Assembly (NCBI GenBank): GCA_902536545.1
Contig: CACAXS010000008.1
Coordinates: 1-43,187, forward strand
Reading direction: 5' to 3'
From: an uncultured Prochlorococcus sp.
Lineage (GTDB): Bacteria; Cyanobacteriota; Cyanobacteriia; PCC-6307; Cyanobiaceae
Length of the DNA: 43,187 nucleotides
Position 1 is the stretch's first letter, and each line of letters starts with the position of its first letter. This document shows positions 9,316 to 17,620 of this stretch, piece by piece. The translations under genes were made by a program, and so were the position numbers. The notes beneath the pieces are model-generated. The model was not told where the DNA came from and did no database searches. It worked only from the letters and a program-made list of their open reading frames with translations.

Positions 9316-10317
9316 TTAAAGGCTGATACTCTTAGCACCATCTTTTATATGGACAGTATTTGTGAATCTTGCAGTACTATCTAATGTACTTATTAGTAGA
9401 CTGCTGGTCCTAACGCAATCCTTTTCAAATTTAACTCCGTTAAATAATAATCCATCAGTTATTCCACTTCCAGCGAAAACAACATTTTCTCCGGATGCCA
9501 ATTCGTTAGCTTCATAGATTTTATCTATATCGGTTATTCCCATTTCGTTAAGACGTTTTATATTCCCTTCTTTTGTATATTCAGCCCATTCAGAAGTTTG
9601 AGCAATTGCTGGATCATAAACTAGTTGTCCTTGAAAGTGTCCACCTAGGGCTCTCATTGCAGCAGCCGAAATAACACCTTCTGGAGCTGCACCTATACCC
9701 ATCAAACAATGTGTTCCAGTGCCTGCGAAACCGCATGCAATCGCAGCTTGAACATCACCATCTGATATCGGTTGTACTTTAGCACCACACACTCGAATCT
9801 CTTTAATTAAATCTTTATGCCTTGTTCTATCCATTACAACAACAGTAAGTTCATCAATAGAAAGATCCAAGCAATCACTGAGGATCTTCAAGTTTTCAGT
9901 AGCAGAATTTCTAATATCGACTTTTCCTTTAGCAGCAGGAGGTGCTGCTAATTTATTCATGTAAAAATCAGGAGCATTAAAAAGACCGCCGGTATCTGAT
10001 GCTGCCAAAACCGCCATAGAACCTCTTTGATTATTTGCACAAAGATTAGTTCCTTCACAAGGATCCACTGCGAAGTCAACACCTGGTCCACTTCCACTTC
10101 CTACCTCTTCACCTATGTAAAGCATAGGAGCTTCATCTCTTTCACCTTCTCCAATAACAATTTTCCCTTTCATTTCAATTTTGCCCATTCGCAATCTCAT
10201 TGCTTCAACAGCTGCAGCATCAGCTTCATCTTTTTGACCAAGTCCTGTTAGTTTTGCTGAAGCAATTGCTGCTTGCTCGACAACTTCGAGAATTTCTTGA
10301 ATTAAAGTTTGATTCAC
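9316..10317 (-). CDS. glpX: Class II fructose-1,6-/sedoheptulose-1,7-bisphosphatase
   Basis: 333 residues, GlpX family; in cyanobacteria this enzyme dephosphorylates both fructose-1,6- and sedoheptulose-1,7-bisphosphate in the Calvin cycle. Metal and substrate motifs seen: [31 protein letters not shown] and [10 protein letters not shown], plus the later [13 protein letters not shown] segment. The start codon is GTG (10317) followed by [14 protein letters not shown], matching the family N-terminus. It is divergent from rpe, with a 188 nt spacer holding a perfect palindrome, and is followed 18 nt later by hemA. Confidence 0.97.
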   Translation of the reverse strand: MNQTLIQEILEVVEQAAIASAKLTGLGQKDEADAAAVEAMRLRMGKIEMKGKIVIGEGERDEAPMLYIGEEVGSGSGPGVDFAVDPCEGTNLCANNQRGSMAVLAASDTGGLFNAPDFYMNKLAAPPAAKGKVDIRNSATENLKILSDCLDLSIDELTVVVMDRTRHKDLIKEIRVCGAKVQPISDGDVQAAIACGFAGTGTHCLMGIGAAPEGVISAAAMRALGGHFQGQLVYDPAIAQTSEWAEYTKEGNIKRLNEMGITDIDKIYEANELASGENVVFAGSGITDGLLFNGVKFEKDCVRTSSLLISTLDSTARFTNTVHIKDGAKSISL

Positions 10318-10353
10318 AATTAAATTTTTGAGGATTTTCTAAAAGGTTTTGAC

Positions 10354-10359
10354 TATAAT
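10354..10359 (+). promoter_or_regulatory. Candidate -10 box for rpe (TATAAT)
   Basis: Consensus TATAAT in the glpX/rpe divergent spacer, oriented toward rpe. A start near 10365 would put the transcription start inside the palindrome at 10363-10383 and give an approximately 140 nt leader. A plausible -35 is weak (TTTTGAGG region near 10326). The assignment rests on the -10 match alone. Confidence 0.4.
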
Positions 10360-10362
10360 CTC

Positions 10363-10383
10363 ATAAAAAATGTCATTTTTTAT
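10363..10383. promoter_or_regulatory. Perfect 10+1+10 palindrome between glpX and rpe
   Basis: Left arm ATAAAAAATG (10363-10372), one central T, right arm CATTTTTTAT (10374-10383): a perfect dyad with no mismatch. It overlaps the expected start of the plus-strand TATAAT promoter and lies 46 nt before the GTG of glpX. Its symmetry fits a dimeric repressor site shared by two Calvin-cycle genes. As RNA it could form a weak A-U hairpin instead. No known cyanobacterial regulator consensus (NtcA, LexA, Fur) matches it. Confidence 0.45.
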
Positions 10384-10505
10384 AAGAAATATTATGCTAG
10401 TAAGCTTTTTTAAACTCTTTACAGCTGTTACTTTATCAGGCCGTGACTTGAAATTAGGAATTAATAACTAAATATAGTATCTTTATTAAATATTTTAAAA
10501 ATTAA

Positions 10506-11264
10506 ATGACTGAGTCAAATCAAACAAATTTAGCTGGTGTTAATAGACCAATCCAAATAATCCCCTCAGTTTTGCCAGCAGATTGGGCAAATATGGGGGC
10601 ATGCGTGAAAGAACTTGAGGAAGCTGGGGTAGATAGAATTCAATTTGATGTAATGGATGGGAATTTCGTACCAAATCTTACATTCGGTCCTGAAATGATT
10701 GCTGCATGCAGGAAATATTGCAATGTCCCTTTTGAAACCCAATTAATGGTGAGCCAATACAACTGTGAAACAATGCTTGAATCTTATGTAAATGCTACAA
10801 AAGGGGCGAATGGTGAACCAGGAGTAGTAATAGCTCATGCCGAAGCAAATATTCATTTGCATAGAGTTCTCGGAAGAATAAAAGATCTAGGCGGATCTCC
10901 TTCTGTTGCATTAAACCCTCATACTCCTTTTGAAATGATTAAAAACATTATGGATATGGTTGATCATGTTTTGGTTATGACAGTCAATCCAGGCTTTGGT
11001 GGACAGGCTTATATACCAACAATGCTAAATAAAATCAGAGAAATAAGAAACTTTATTATCGAAAAAAACTTAAATGTCGACATTGAAGTTGATGGAGGGA
11101 TAAAAGCAAATTGGACTATTTCACAATGTGCCGATGCTGGTGCTAATTGTTTTATTGCAGGTAGTGGAATGTTTGCTTATCCAACATTAAAAGAAGGTTG
11201 TGAAGACTTGAGAAAAGTTGCCCAAGAAGCACAAAAAGGGAATATTCTTTCAGAACCTAATTAA
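10506..11264 (+). CDS. rpe: Ribulose-phosphate 3-epimerase
   Basis: 252 residues, a TIM barrel that interconverts ribulose 5-phosphate and xylulose 5-phosphate in the Calvin and pentose phosphate pathways. Motifs seen: IIPSVLPADWANMG (family IxPSxLxAD), the metal-site block DRIQFDVMDGNFVPNLTFG with catalytic Asp, the HVLVMTVNPGFGGQ phosphate loop, and DIEVDGGIKAN with the second catalytic Asp. The N-terminal 16 residues before the barrel are slightly extended, as in other picocyanobacteria. The gene is divergent from glpX and convergent with ccsA, with a hairpin across both ends at 11273-11290. Confidence 0.96.
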   Translation: MTESNQTNLAGVNRPIQIIPSVLPADWANMGACVKELEEAGVDRIQFDVMDGNFVPNLTFGPEMIAACRKYCNVPFETQLMVSQYNCETMLESYVNATKGANGEPGVVIAHAEANIHLHRVLGRIKDLGGSPSVALNPHTPFEMIKNIMDMVDHVLVMTVNPGFGGQAYIPTMLNKIREIRNFIIEKNLNVDIEVDGGIKANWTISQCADAGANCFIAGSGMFAYPTLKEGCEDLRKVAQEAQKGNILSEPN

Positions 11265-11272
11265 ATAATCTT

Positions 11273-11290
11273 GGTGATTAAGAAATCACC
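11273..11290. terminator. Hairpin between convergent rpe and ccsA
   Basis: GGTGATT (11273-11279), loop AAGA, AATCACC (11284-11290): a 7 bp stem that follows the rpe stop and spans the ccsA stop codon. Neither side has a clean T-run, so intrinsic termination would be weak. It could act in both directions or simply protect 3' ends. Confidence 0.35.
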
Positions 11291-12215
11291 CAAATATCCA
11301 GCCATAACTATGCAACCCTATTCCTAAGAAATTTACTCCTAAATAACATACTAAAACAACTAAAAAGCCTGTAGATGCTAATAATGCTGGTCTACGCCCT
11401 TGCCAACCCTTGCTTATTCTCATATGCAGATAAGCGGCATAAAACAACCATAAGATAAATGCCCATGTTTCTTTTGGATCCCAACTCCACCATGTGCCCC
11501 AAGCCTCATTAGCCCATACCGCACCTGAAATCAAACCAAGAGTCAAAAGAACAAATCCTATTAATATGGAGCGATAACTTAATGTATCTAGTTCTTCTGA
11601 ATGAGAAAATTCAATAGGTTCAACTAAATTATTTAAAGGATAGTTATTAGAAATCTTAAACCCTCCAATACCTAAAGAACTACTTCTAATTTGGAGAGGT
11701 TTATTTCTATTAATAAACAAAACAGAAACTGAAAGTAAAGAACCTATAATTAACGCCGCGTAACTAAGCATAACGACACTGACATGCATTACTAACCAAC
11801 TAGATCTTAAAGCTGGAACCAAGTTAGATGATAATTTCAAATCTTCAGGCAACGCAAAACAAGCAAAGGACACAGTCAGCAACTCAATAATTATGGCAAT
11901 TGAAGGAATTATTGGAGATTGGTATTCCCTCTCAATCAATAGTTGTCCCATTGTGATCCCCCAAACAAGGAAATAAAGGGATTCATACAAATTGCTGATA
12001 GGAAAGTGTCCAGAAATTGACCACCTAGAAAGTAATTGTAATGATATTAATAAATTCACTAAAATAGTTAAAATTTTTATAGCAACAGAAGACTGTTTTT
12101 TGAAAACTGCAACTAAAGATATTGGTAAATTAATTAATAAAAAATAAAAGACTAAAAGACCTAAGACTGAAACTGGGTCATATATTAAATTTTTGTAAAG
12201 ATTATCTAGTATCAT
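11286..12215 (-). CDS. ccsA: Cytochrome c biogenesis protein CcsA (system II heme handling)
   Basis: 309 residues, strongly hydrophobic with about eight membrane spans. The tryptophan-rich heme motif WGTWWSWDPKETW near residue 240 and the following membrane His (AYLHMRI) are the hallmark of CcsA/ResC. With CcsB it moves heme across the thylakoid membrane and attaches it to c-type cytochromes such as cytochrome f and c6. Another conserved His lies in a transmembrane segment (SSWLVMHVSVVMLSY). It ends the typA-DUF309-lptB-ccsA minus-strand series, separated from lptB by 111 nt. Confidence 0.95.
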   Translation of the reverse strand: MILDNLYKNLIYDPVSVLGLLVFYFLLINLPISLVAVFKKQSSVAIKILTILVNLLISLQLLSRWSISGHFPISNLYESLYFLVWGITMGQLLIEREYQSPIIPSIAIIIELLTVSFACFALPEDLKLSSNLVPALRSSWLVMHVSVVMLSYAALIIGSLLSVSVLFINRNKPLQIRSSSLGIGGFKISNNYPLNNLVEPIEFSHSEELDTLSYRSILIGFVLLTLGLISGAVWANEAWGTWWSWDPKETWAFILWLFYAAYLHMRISKGWQGRRPALLASTGFLVVLVCYLGVNFLGIGLHSYGWIFG

Positions 12216-12326
12216 CCAAGAAATTTATCCGATTTTAATATTAAATGACAAACAAATAATAATTTAAATCATTCATATATGAGTAAATCTTTAATAATTA
12301 AGTTTTAATTTATTTGCAAAAAGATT

Positions 12327-13055
12327 TCAAAGTTTAAAATTATCTCCTAGATAATACTTTTTGACTATTGGATTATCAGCTAATTCCATCGATGAACCGT
12401 TAGCTAAAATTTTTCCTTCACTTAATACATATGATTTGTTAGTAATTAAAAGCGTTTCTCTTACATTATGGTCTGTAATAAGAATCCCAACCCCATCGCT
12501 TCTTAATTTAAGAATTAGTTTCTTTAAATAATTAACAGCTAGAGGATCGATTCCAGCAAACGGTTCATCTAATAACAAATATTTAGGTCCTTTTCTACCT
12601 ACAGTAAGAGCCCTAGCAATTTCACACCTCCTCCTCTCTCCTCCTGAAAGTTGATAACCATAATTATCTACAAAGTTATTCAAATTAAATTCATTAATTA
12701 ATTGCTCTCTTCTATTTCTTATTGCCGCTTTACTATAAGATGAATTTTGCAAAGCCAAATCTATATTATCCTTAACAGTTAGGTCTCTAAATATACTCGC
12801 TTCTTGAGTCAAATAACCCAACCCAAGTCTTGATCTAATTGGGAGAGGAAGATTGGTTATATTTTTTCCATTCATTAAAATTTCGCCTTTATCGGGTTTT
12901 ATATTCCCAACTGCAAGATTAAAAGTAGTAGTTTTCCCAGCACCATTAGGTCCAATCAAACCTACAACTTCCCCTCGATTTACAGTTATGGAAACATCAT
13001 TTACGATTAATCTTCCTTTAATTGAAAGGGATACATTATTTATCTTTAGGTTCAT
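12327..13055 (-). CDS. lptB: LPS export ABC transporter ATP-binding protein
   Basis: 242 residues, a single nucleotide-binding domain of LptB type. Walker A GPNGAGKT is at 35-42. The Q-loop region GLGYLTQEASIFRDLTV is the LptB signature, the ABC signature reads YQLSGGERRRCEIARAL, and Walker B is YLLLDEPFAGIDPLAV. The switch His is in ITDHNVRETL. It energises extraction of lipopolysaccharide from the inner membrane by LptFG, which are not in this window. Only small spacers with poly-A/T tracts separate it from DUF309 upstream. An 8 bp inverted repeat (12285-12292 and 12320-12327) reaches the stop codon and may help define the 3' end. Confidence 0.95.
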   Translation of the reverse strand: MNLKINNVSLSIKGRLIVNDVSITVNRGEVVGLIGPNGAGKTTTFNLAVGNIKPDKGEILMNGKNITNLPLPIRSRLGLGYLTQEASIFRDLTVKDNIDLALQNSSYSKAAIRNRREQLINEFNLNNFVDNYGYQLSGGERRRCEIARALTVGRKGPKYLLLDEPFAGIDPLAVNYLKKLILKLRSDGVGILITDHNVRETLLITNKSYVLSEGKILANGSSMELADNPIVKKYYLGDNFKL

Positions 13056-13146
13056 TTTTCTTGAAATCGATTAATTTTTTTTTCTTGAAAAAAAAATGGA
13101 ATAGAAAATAATAATTTCATTGAAGATAAAGATATATTCATGTTCA

Positions 13147-13515
13147 TCAAAGAGGTTTCAAAAAAGGCTTATCGTTCTCATTTAATAGCTCTTTACATTG
13201 TAATTTCCTCAATAAATCTTCCAAGCATTGGCAGAAGGATTCAAGATCAATTCCTAAATTTATCTTGGTTCTAGTTTTTATTCTACCTAAACCCTCTCCA
13301 AGCAAAATAGTAGCTCCATTTAAATTACCCTTACTTAGGTGAAACTGAGAAACAGATACTTGTAAAATTCCCTGGATAACTTGTCTTTCATCACCATCAA
13401 CGGAATTCCATATTTCTTCAAAAGCATCATGAGCCTCATACCATTCATGATTGTTAAAAAGATTTAAAGCAGTAAAAAGAGAATCTTTAAAATTTTTTGT
13501 ACTTTCTTCGTTCAT
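13147..13515 (-). CDS. DUF309 family protein
   Basis: 122 residues, all helical. The sequence LFNNHEWYEAHDAFEEIWNSV and the following QGILQVSVSQFHLSKGNLNGATILL match DUF309, with the conserved EAHE-type acid/His pattern seen as YEAHDAFEEIW. Biochemical function is unknown for the family, though the His and acidic residues could bind a metal. It starts 11 nt after the typA stop, so it is in the typA transcription unit. Confidence 0.88.
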   Translation of the reverse strand: MNEESTKNFKDSLFTALNLFNNHEWYEAHDAFEEIWNSVDGDERQVIQGILQVSVSQFHLSKGNLNGATILLGEGLGRIKTRTKINLGIDLESFCQCLEDLLRKLQCKELLNENDKPFLKPL

Positions 13516-13526
13516 GAAACTAATTA

Positions 13527-15323
13527 TTAATTTCTTTTCTTTTTATTTATTTTTCTCATTCTTATTGAATCCGGTGTTACCTCTAGCATTTCATCTGAAC
13601 CAATATATTCGAGTGCTCTCTCAAGAGTAATATCAACAGGTGATTGCAAAGTATCAAGTTCTTCTGCCCCTGCAGACCTCATATTAGTCAACTGCTTAGT
13701 TTTACATATATTCAACTCAAGATCTTGAGGTCGATTATTCTCTCCAATTATCATTCCCTTATAAACTTTAACTCCAGGTTTAATAAAATATACTCCCCTA
13801 TCTTCAGCATTCTTTAATGCATAAAATGTGGCCACACCTTCCTCAAAAGCTATAAGGACTCCATTTCTTCTTGTTTCAAAATCTCCTGTTTTAGGTTTAT
13901 ATTCATAAAATGAGTGACTCATGATACCTTCACCTCTCGTTATCCGGACAAATTCACCACGAAATCCAATTAGTCCTCTTGATGGTACAAGAAACTCTAA
14001 TTGAGTTCTCCCATCTGAACTTGTTTGCATGTTTTTCATCTCTGCCTTTCTCGATCCAAGTTTTTCTATACAAGAACCAACGGATACTTCAGGCACATCT
14101 AGGACCAAAGTCTCTATAGGCTCACATTCAACATTATCAATTTCTCTAAAAATCACTTGAGGTTGTGAGATTTGAAACTCGAACCCTTCTCTTCTCATAG
14201 TTTCAATCAAAATACCTAAATGTAACTCTCCTCTCCCTGAAACTGAGAACCTATCAGGAGAATCAGTTTCTTCGACCCTTAACGCAACATTTGTTAAAAG
14301 TTCCCTTTCTAATCTATTTTTTAATTGTCTACTAGTAACAAATTTCCCTTCTTTACCTGCAAATGGAGAATCATTAACAACAAAAGTCATATTCAAGGTG
14401 GGTTCATCAACTTTGATTAATGGAAGTGGATGGGGAGAATCGGGACATGCTATTGTCTCACCAATATTGACGTCATCGAAACCAGAAACAGCAACGATAT
14501 CTCCAGCGAATGCTTCATTTATATCAATCCTTTGTAATCCTTCGAATCCAAGTAATTTACTAACCTTTCCTTTTATAGTTTTACCATTTTCTTTAATTAA
14601 ACTAGCTTGTTGACCATTTTTTATAGTTCCATTATGAATTTTTCCAATTACAATTCTGCCTAAGAAATCAGAATAGTCCAAAGTAGTTATTTGTAGCTGA
14701 AGAGGCTTATTGGCATCTCCTACTGGAGGTGGAACATGTCTTATAATAGCTTCAAAAAGAGGCATCATATTGTCACTATTAGATTCCATCTCTTCTTTTG
14801 CAAAACCGGAAAGGCCGCTTCCAAAAAGATAAGGAAAATCACATTGATCATCATCTGCTCCTAATTCTAAAAACAAGTCCAATACCTTATCAATTGCTAT
14901 TTCTGGGACTACTCTTGGCCTATCAATTTTATTTACAAAAACTATAGGCCTAAGTCCTTTTTCTAATGCTTTTTTCAAAACAAATCTTGTTTGAGGCATC
15001 GGCCCCTCATTAGCATCAACGATAAGCAGACAACCATCGACCATTCCCAAAACCCTCTCTACTTCTCCTCCAAAATCTGCATGTCCGGGTGTATCTATAA
15101 TGTTAATTCTGGTATCTCTATAGTTCACAGCAGTATTTTTTGAGAGTATTGTTATTCCTCTTTCTCTTTCTAGATCATTCGAATCCATTACGCATGTAGG
15201 AATGACTTCATTGTCTCTAAATATTCCTGATTGAGATAACAATGCGTCCACTAGAGTTGTCTTACCATGATCTACGTGCGCAATAATTGCAACATTCCTA
15301 ATTTCTTTTATCGAAGATGACAT
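13527..15323 (-). CDS. typA: Translational GTPase TypA/BipA
   Basis: 598 residues, full length. A ribosome-associated GTPase of the EF-G/LepA superfamily that supports 50S assembly and growth under stress. G1 [10 protein letters not shown] is at 15-24, followed by switch [14 protein letters not shown]3 [12 protein letters not shown] and G4 NKIDR. The BipA-specific middle and C-terminal regions ([31 protein letters not shown]) are present. The leader carries a 7 bp inverted repeat (15342-15348 with 15354-15360) and a GAGAATTCTC palindrome (15387-15396) that could be control sites. Confidence 0.97.
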   Translation of the reverse strand: MSSSIKEIRNVAIIAHVDHGKTTLVDALLSQSGIFRDNEVIPTCVMDSNDLERERGITILSKNTAVNYRDTRINIIDTPGHADFGGEVERVLGMVDGCLLIVDANEGPMPQTRFVLKKALEKGLRPIVFVNKIDRPRVVPEIAIDKVLDLFLELGADDDQCDFPYLFGSGLSGFAKEEMESNSDNMMPLFEAIIRHVPPPVGDANKPLQLQITTLDYSDFLGRIVIGKIHNGTIKNGQQASLIKENGKTIKGKVSKLLGFEGLQRIDINEAFAGDIVAVSGFDDVNIGETIACPDSPHPLPLIKVDEPTLNMTFVVNDSPFAGKEGKFVTSRQLKNRLERELLTNVALRVEETDSPDRFSVSGRGELHLGILIETMRREGFEFQISQPQVIFREIDNVECEPIETLVLDVPEVSVGSCIEKLGSRKAEMKNMQTSSDGRTQLEFLVPSRGLIGFRGEFVRITRGEGIMSHSFYEYKPKTGDFETRRNGVLIAFEEGVATFYALKNAEDRGVYFIKPGVKVYKGMIIGENNRPQDLELNICKTKQLTNMRSAGAEELDTLQSPVDITLERALEYIGSDEMLEVTPDSIRMRKINKKKRN

Positions 15324-15453
15324 TTATAAATCTTATATAAATAATAGATTAACTCTATTAAGGCTAACTCAAAGAATGCTTATTATGAGAATTCTCTCTT
15401 TAAGACTTTGAAAAACATAATCATATTGAATAACTTAATTTGATGAATTAGGT

Positions 15454-16167
15454 TTATAATTTTCTATTTGAACTTTCAAAAACTTTTAAAGCTTCAATTG
15501 ATCCCTCATATCTCCAATGCCAAGGTTCATAATCTATAAATGTATTATCTTTTGTGAACGATAACTTGAAATGAAATTTAGCTGCATTTTTTATTAGCCA
15601 TTTAAAGGCGTCTGTATTTTCGAATTCGGTCTCAAAGTCTGTTTCTCTTTGAGTAGCATCACCAATATCAATTGCAAAACCAGTACTATGTTCAGAATAT
15701 CCTGGAGGGGCTGAAACTCTAGCTCTTTCTGCAGCTTCCTGATTTCTAAAAGATTTAAGAGAATAGAAGATTTCGTTTTGCAAATTTATTGATCTATAAC
15801 CACTCAAGAAAACTAAATATATGCCATTCTTTTTTGCTTCATCCCTCATCTCTAATAAAGAATCGCGCATATCAATGTGAACTTGAATATTGGGCTCAAT
15901 TAAAACTAGTTTCTTCTTAGGAATTTCCGCATAGGGTAAATGGCCCAAAATTCTATGGTCGTGATTTATCTGAGCTTGAACATTGATATTGCCAAGAGAT
16001 CCTATTTCTATATTTCTGATTAATCGCAACGCAAAGAGAGAAAAAAGGAGACAAAGAAATGGAGAAAATATTAATAATTTTTTTAATAATATTGAGTTGG
16101 AATTATTTAAGTAGATTCTTTTGGCTAGAGGTATATCAGATTGATTTAAATCTTTGTTTTGTTCCAA
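15454..16167 (-). CDS. VanY-type D-alanyl-D-alanine carboxypeptidase
   Basis: 237 residues, peptidase M15B. An N-terminal membrane anchor (about residues 28-46, LLIFSPFLCLLFSLFALRLI) puts the catalytic domain in the periplasm. Zinc and catalytic motifs are intact: FLSGYRSINLQNEIF, SEHSTGFAIDIGD (zinc His and Asp) and EPWHWRYEG (catalytic Glu and third zinc His). It trims the terminal D-Ala from peptidoglycan stem peptides. The start is a TTG; no internal ATG lies before the anchor. It is divergent from chlP. Confidence 0.9.
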   Translation of the reverse strand: MEQNKDLNQSDIPLAKRIYLNNSNSILLKKLLIFSPFLCLLFSLFALRLIRNIEIGSLGNINVQAQINHDHRILGHLPYAEIPKKKLVLIEPNIQVHIDMRDSLLEMRDEAKKNGIYLVFLSGYRSINLQNEIFYSLKSFRNQEAAERARVSAPPGYSEHSTGFAIDIGDATQRETDFETEFENTDAFKWLIKNAAKFHFKLSFTKDNTFIDYEPWHWRYEGSIEALKVFESSNRKL

Positions 16168-16279
16168 TATTTATAGTTAAACCTTGAAAACATATTTCGA
16201 TATTAACTATTATTTTACGAAATGCACTTTTATAAGCAAAAAAGATGTAGTTTTTATATACAGTATTATTTTTTTTCGT

Positions 16280-17620
16280 ATGTTGAGGGTAGCGGTTATT
16301 GGAGGAGGTCCAAGTGGTTCATGTGCTGCAGAAATACTTGCTAAAGCTGGGATAAAAACTTGGCTCTTCGAGAGAAAATTAGATAATGCGAAACCATGTG
16401 GAGGGGCTATTCCTCTTTGCATGGTAGAAGAATTTGATTTGCCTGAGTCGATTATTGATAGAAAAGTAAGGCATATGAGAATGATATCTCCATCAAATAG
16501 AGAGGTAGACATAAGTCTGGATAGAGTTTATGGAAAAAGCGATAATGAGTTTATTGGGATGTGTAGAAGGGAAGTTATGGATGCTTTTATGCGTAACAGA
16601 GCATCGGATCTTGGTGCAACACTAATAAATGGATTGGTTACTTGTATTGATACCGGAAATAATAATCAAGGACCTTATAAACTTTCCTACTCAGATTTTA
16701 CGAATGGAGATAAAAAAGGAGAACTTAAGGAGCTTACTGTTGACCTATTGATAGGAGCTGATGGGGCCAACAGTAGAGTAGCAAAAGCTATGGATGCCGG
16801 GGATTACAAGGTTGCTATTGCATTTCAGGAGAGAATTAAACTGCCTAAAGAAGAAATGAGTTACTACGAAGATCTTGCTGAAATGTATGTAGGCACTGAT
16901 GTTTCTCCAGATTTTTATGGGTGGGTATTTCCTAAATATGATCATGTTGCAGTTGGCACTGGAACTATGCAAAAGAATCAGTCATTAATTAAAGGACTTC
17001 AAGAGGGAGTAAGAAATAGGGCAAAGAAAAGACTTGTAAATGGTGAAGTATTAAAGGTAGAAGCACATCCTATCCCTGAGCATCCAAGACCAAGAAGAGT
17101 TGTTGGGAGAATGGCTTTGGTTGGTGATGCGGCAGGTTATGTTACGAAGAGTTCTGGTGAGGGTATTTATTTTGCGGCAAAGAGCGGGAGAATGTGTGCT
17201 GAAGAAATTGTTGAGGCATCAAAAAACGGTCAAGTAATTCCATCAGAAAAAGATTTGAAAAACTATCTTAAAAAATGGGATAAAAAATATGGCACAACTT
17301 ATAAGGTACTAGAAATCCTTCAAAATATTTTCTACAGAAATGATTCTGCAAGAGAAGCCTTTGTTGAGATGTGTGATGACATGGATGTACAAAGACTTAC
17401 TTTTGATAGTTACTTATACAAAAAAGTTGTTTCCATGAAACCATTACAGCAACTTAAAATTACAATGCTTACACTTGGTTCGATCTTAAGGGGGAAAGCC
17501 TTAGCACCTCAAAACTATAAACCTGTTGATAGTGCGGTCAGGGAAAACAAAGAAGTAGAAAAAATGCTAGAAAATTATTCCATAAAGGGTGGCATTAAAG
17601 TTAAGAGTTCAAAAGTGTAA
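16280..17620 (+). CDS. chlP: Geranylgeranyl diphosphate/chlorophyll reductase
   Basis: 446 residues from the ATG at 16280. An upstream in-frame extension to 16184 exists but is AT-rich, lies in the divergent promoter region, and precedes the real N-terminus LRVAVIGGGPSGSCAAEIL. It reduces the geranylgeranyl side chain to phytyl for (divinyl) chlorophyll, phylloquinone and tocopherol. The FAD-binding GGGPSGS is near the start, CGGAIPLCMVEEF follows, and ALVGDAAGYVTKSSGEGIYFAAKSGR is the second FAD motif of the family. The 3' end overlaps that of glyS by 20 nt (convergent). Confidence 0.96.
   Translation: MLRVAVIGGGPSGSCAAEILAKAGIKTWLFERKLDNAKPCGGAIPLCMVEEFDLPESIIDRKVRHMRMISPSNREVDISLDRVYGKSDNEFIGMCRREVMDAFMRNRASDLGATLINGLVTCIDTGNNNQGPYKLSYSDFTNGDKKGELKELTVDLLIGADGANSRVAKAMDAGDYKVAIAFQERIKLPKEEMSYYEDLAEMYVGTDVSPDFYGWVFPKYDHVAVGTGTMQKNQSLIKGLQEGVRNRAKKRLVNGEVLKVEAHPIPEHPRPRRVVGRMALVGDAAGYVTKSSGEGIYFAAKSGRMCAEEIVEASKNGQVIPSEKDLKNYLKKWDKKYGTTYKVLEILQNIFYRNDSAREAFVEMCDDMDVQRLTFDSYLYKKVVSMKPLQQLKITMLTLGSILRGKALAPQNYKPVDSAVRENKEVEKMLENYSIKGGIKVKSSKV

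Noticed and set aside
10370-10471. 33-codon plus-strand frame in the glpX/rpe spacer
   Set aside because: Its first codons are part of the palindrome, there is no ribosome site, and composition is that of intergenic DNA. More likely leader sequence than a gene.
13056-13095. Duplicated TTTTTCTTGAAA near the lptB start
   Set aside because: Embedded in poly-A/T tracts; most likely slippage rather than a binding site.
16184-16279. N-terminal extension of chlP
   Set aside because: The added residues are AT-driven and lie in the divergent promoter region; the ATG at 16280 begins exactly at the FAD-binding N-terminus.
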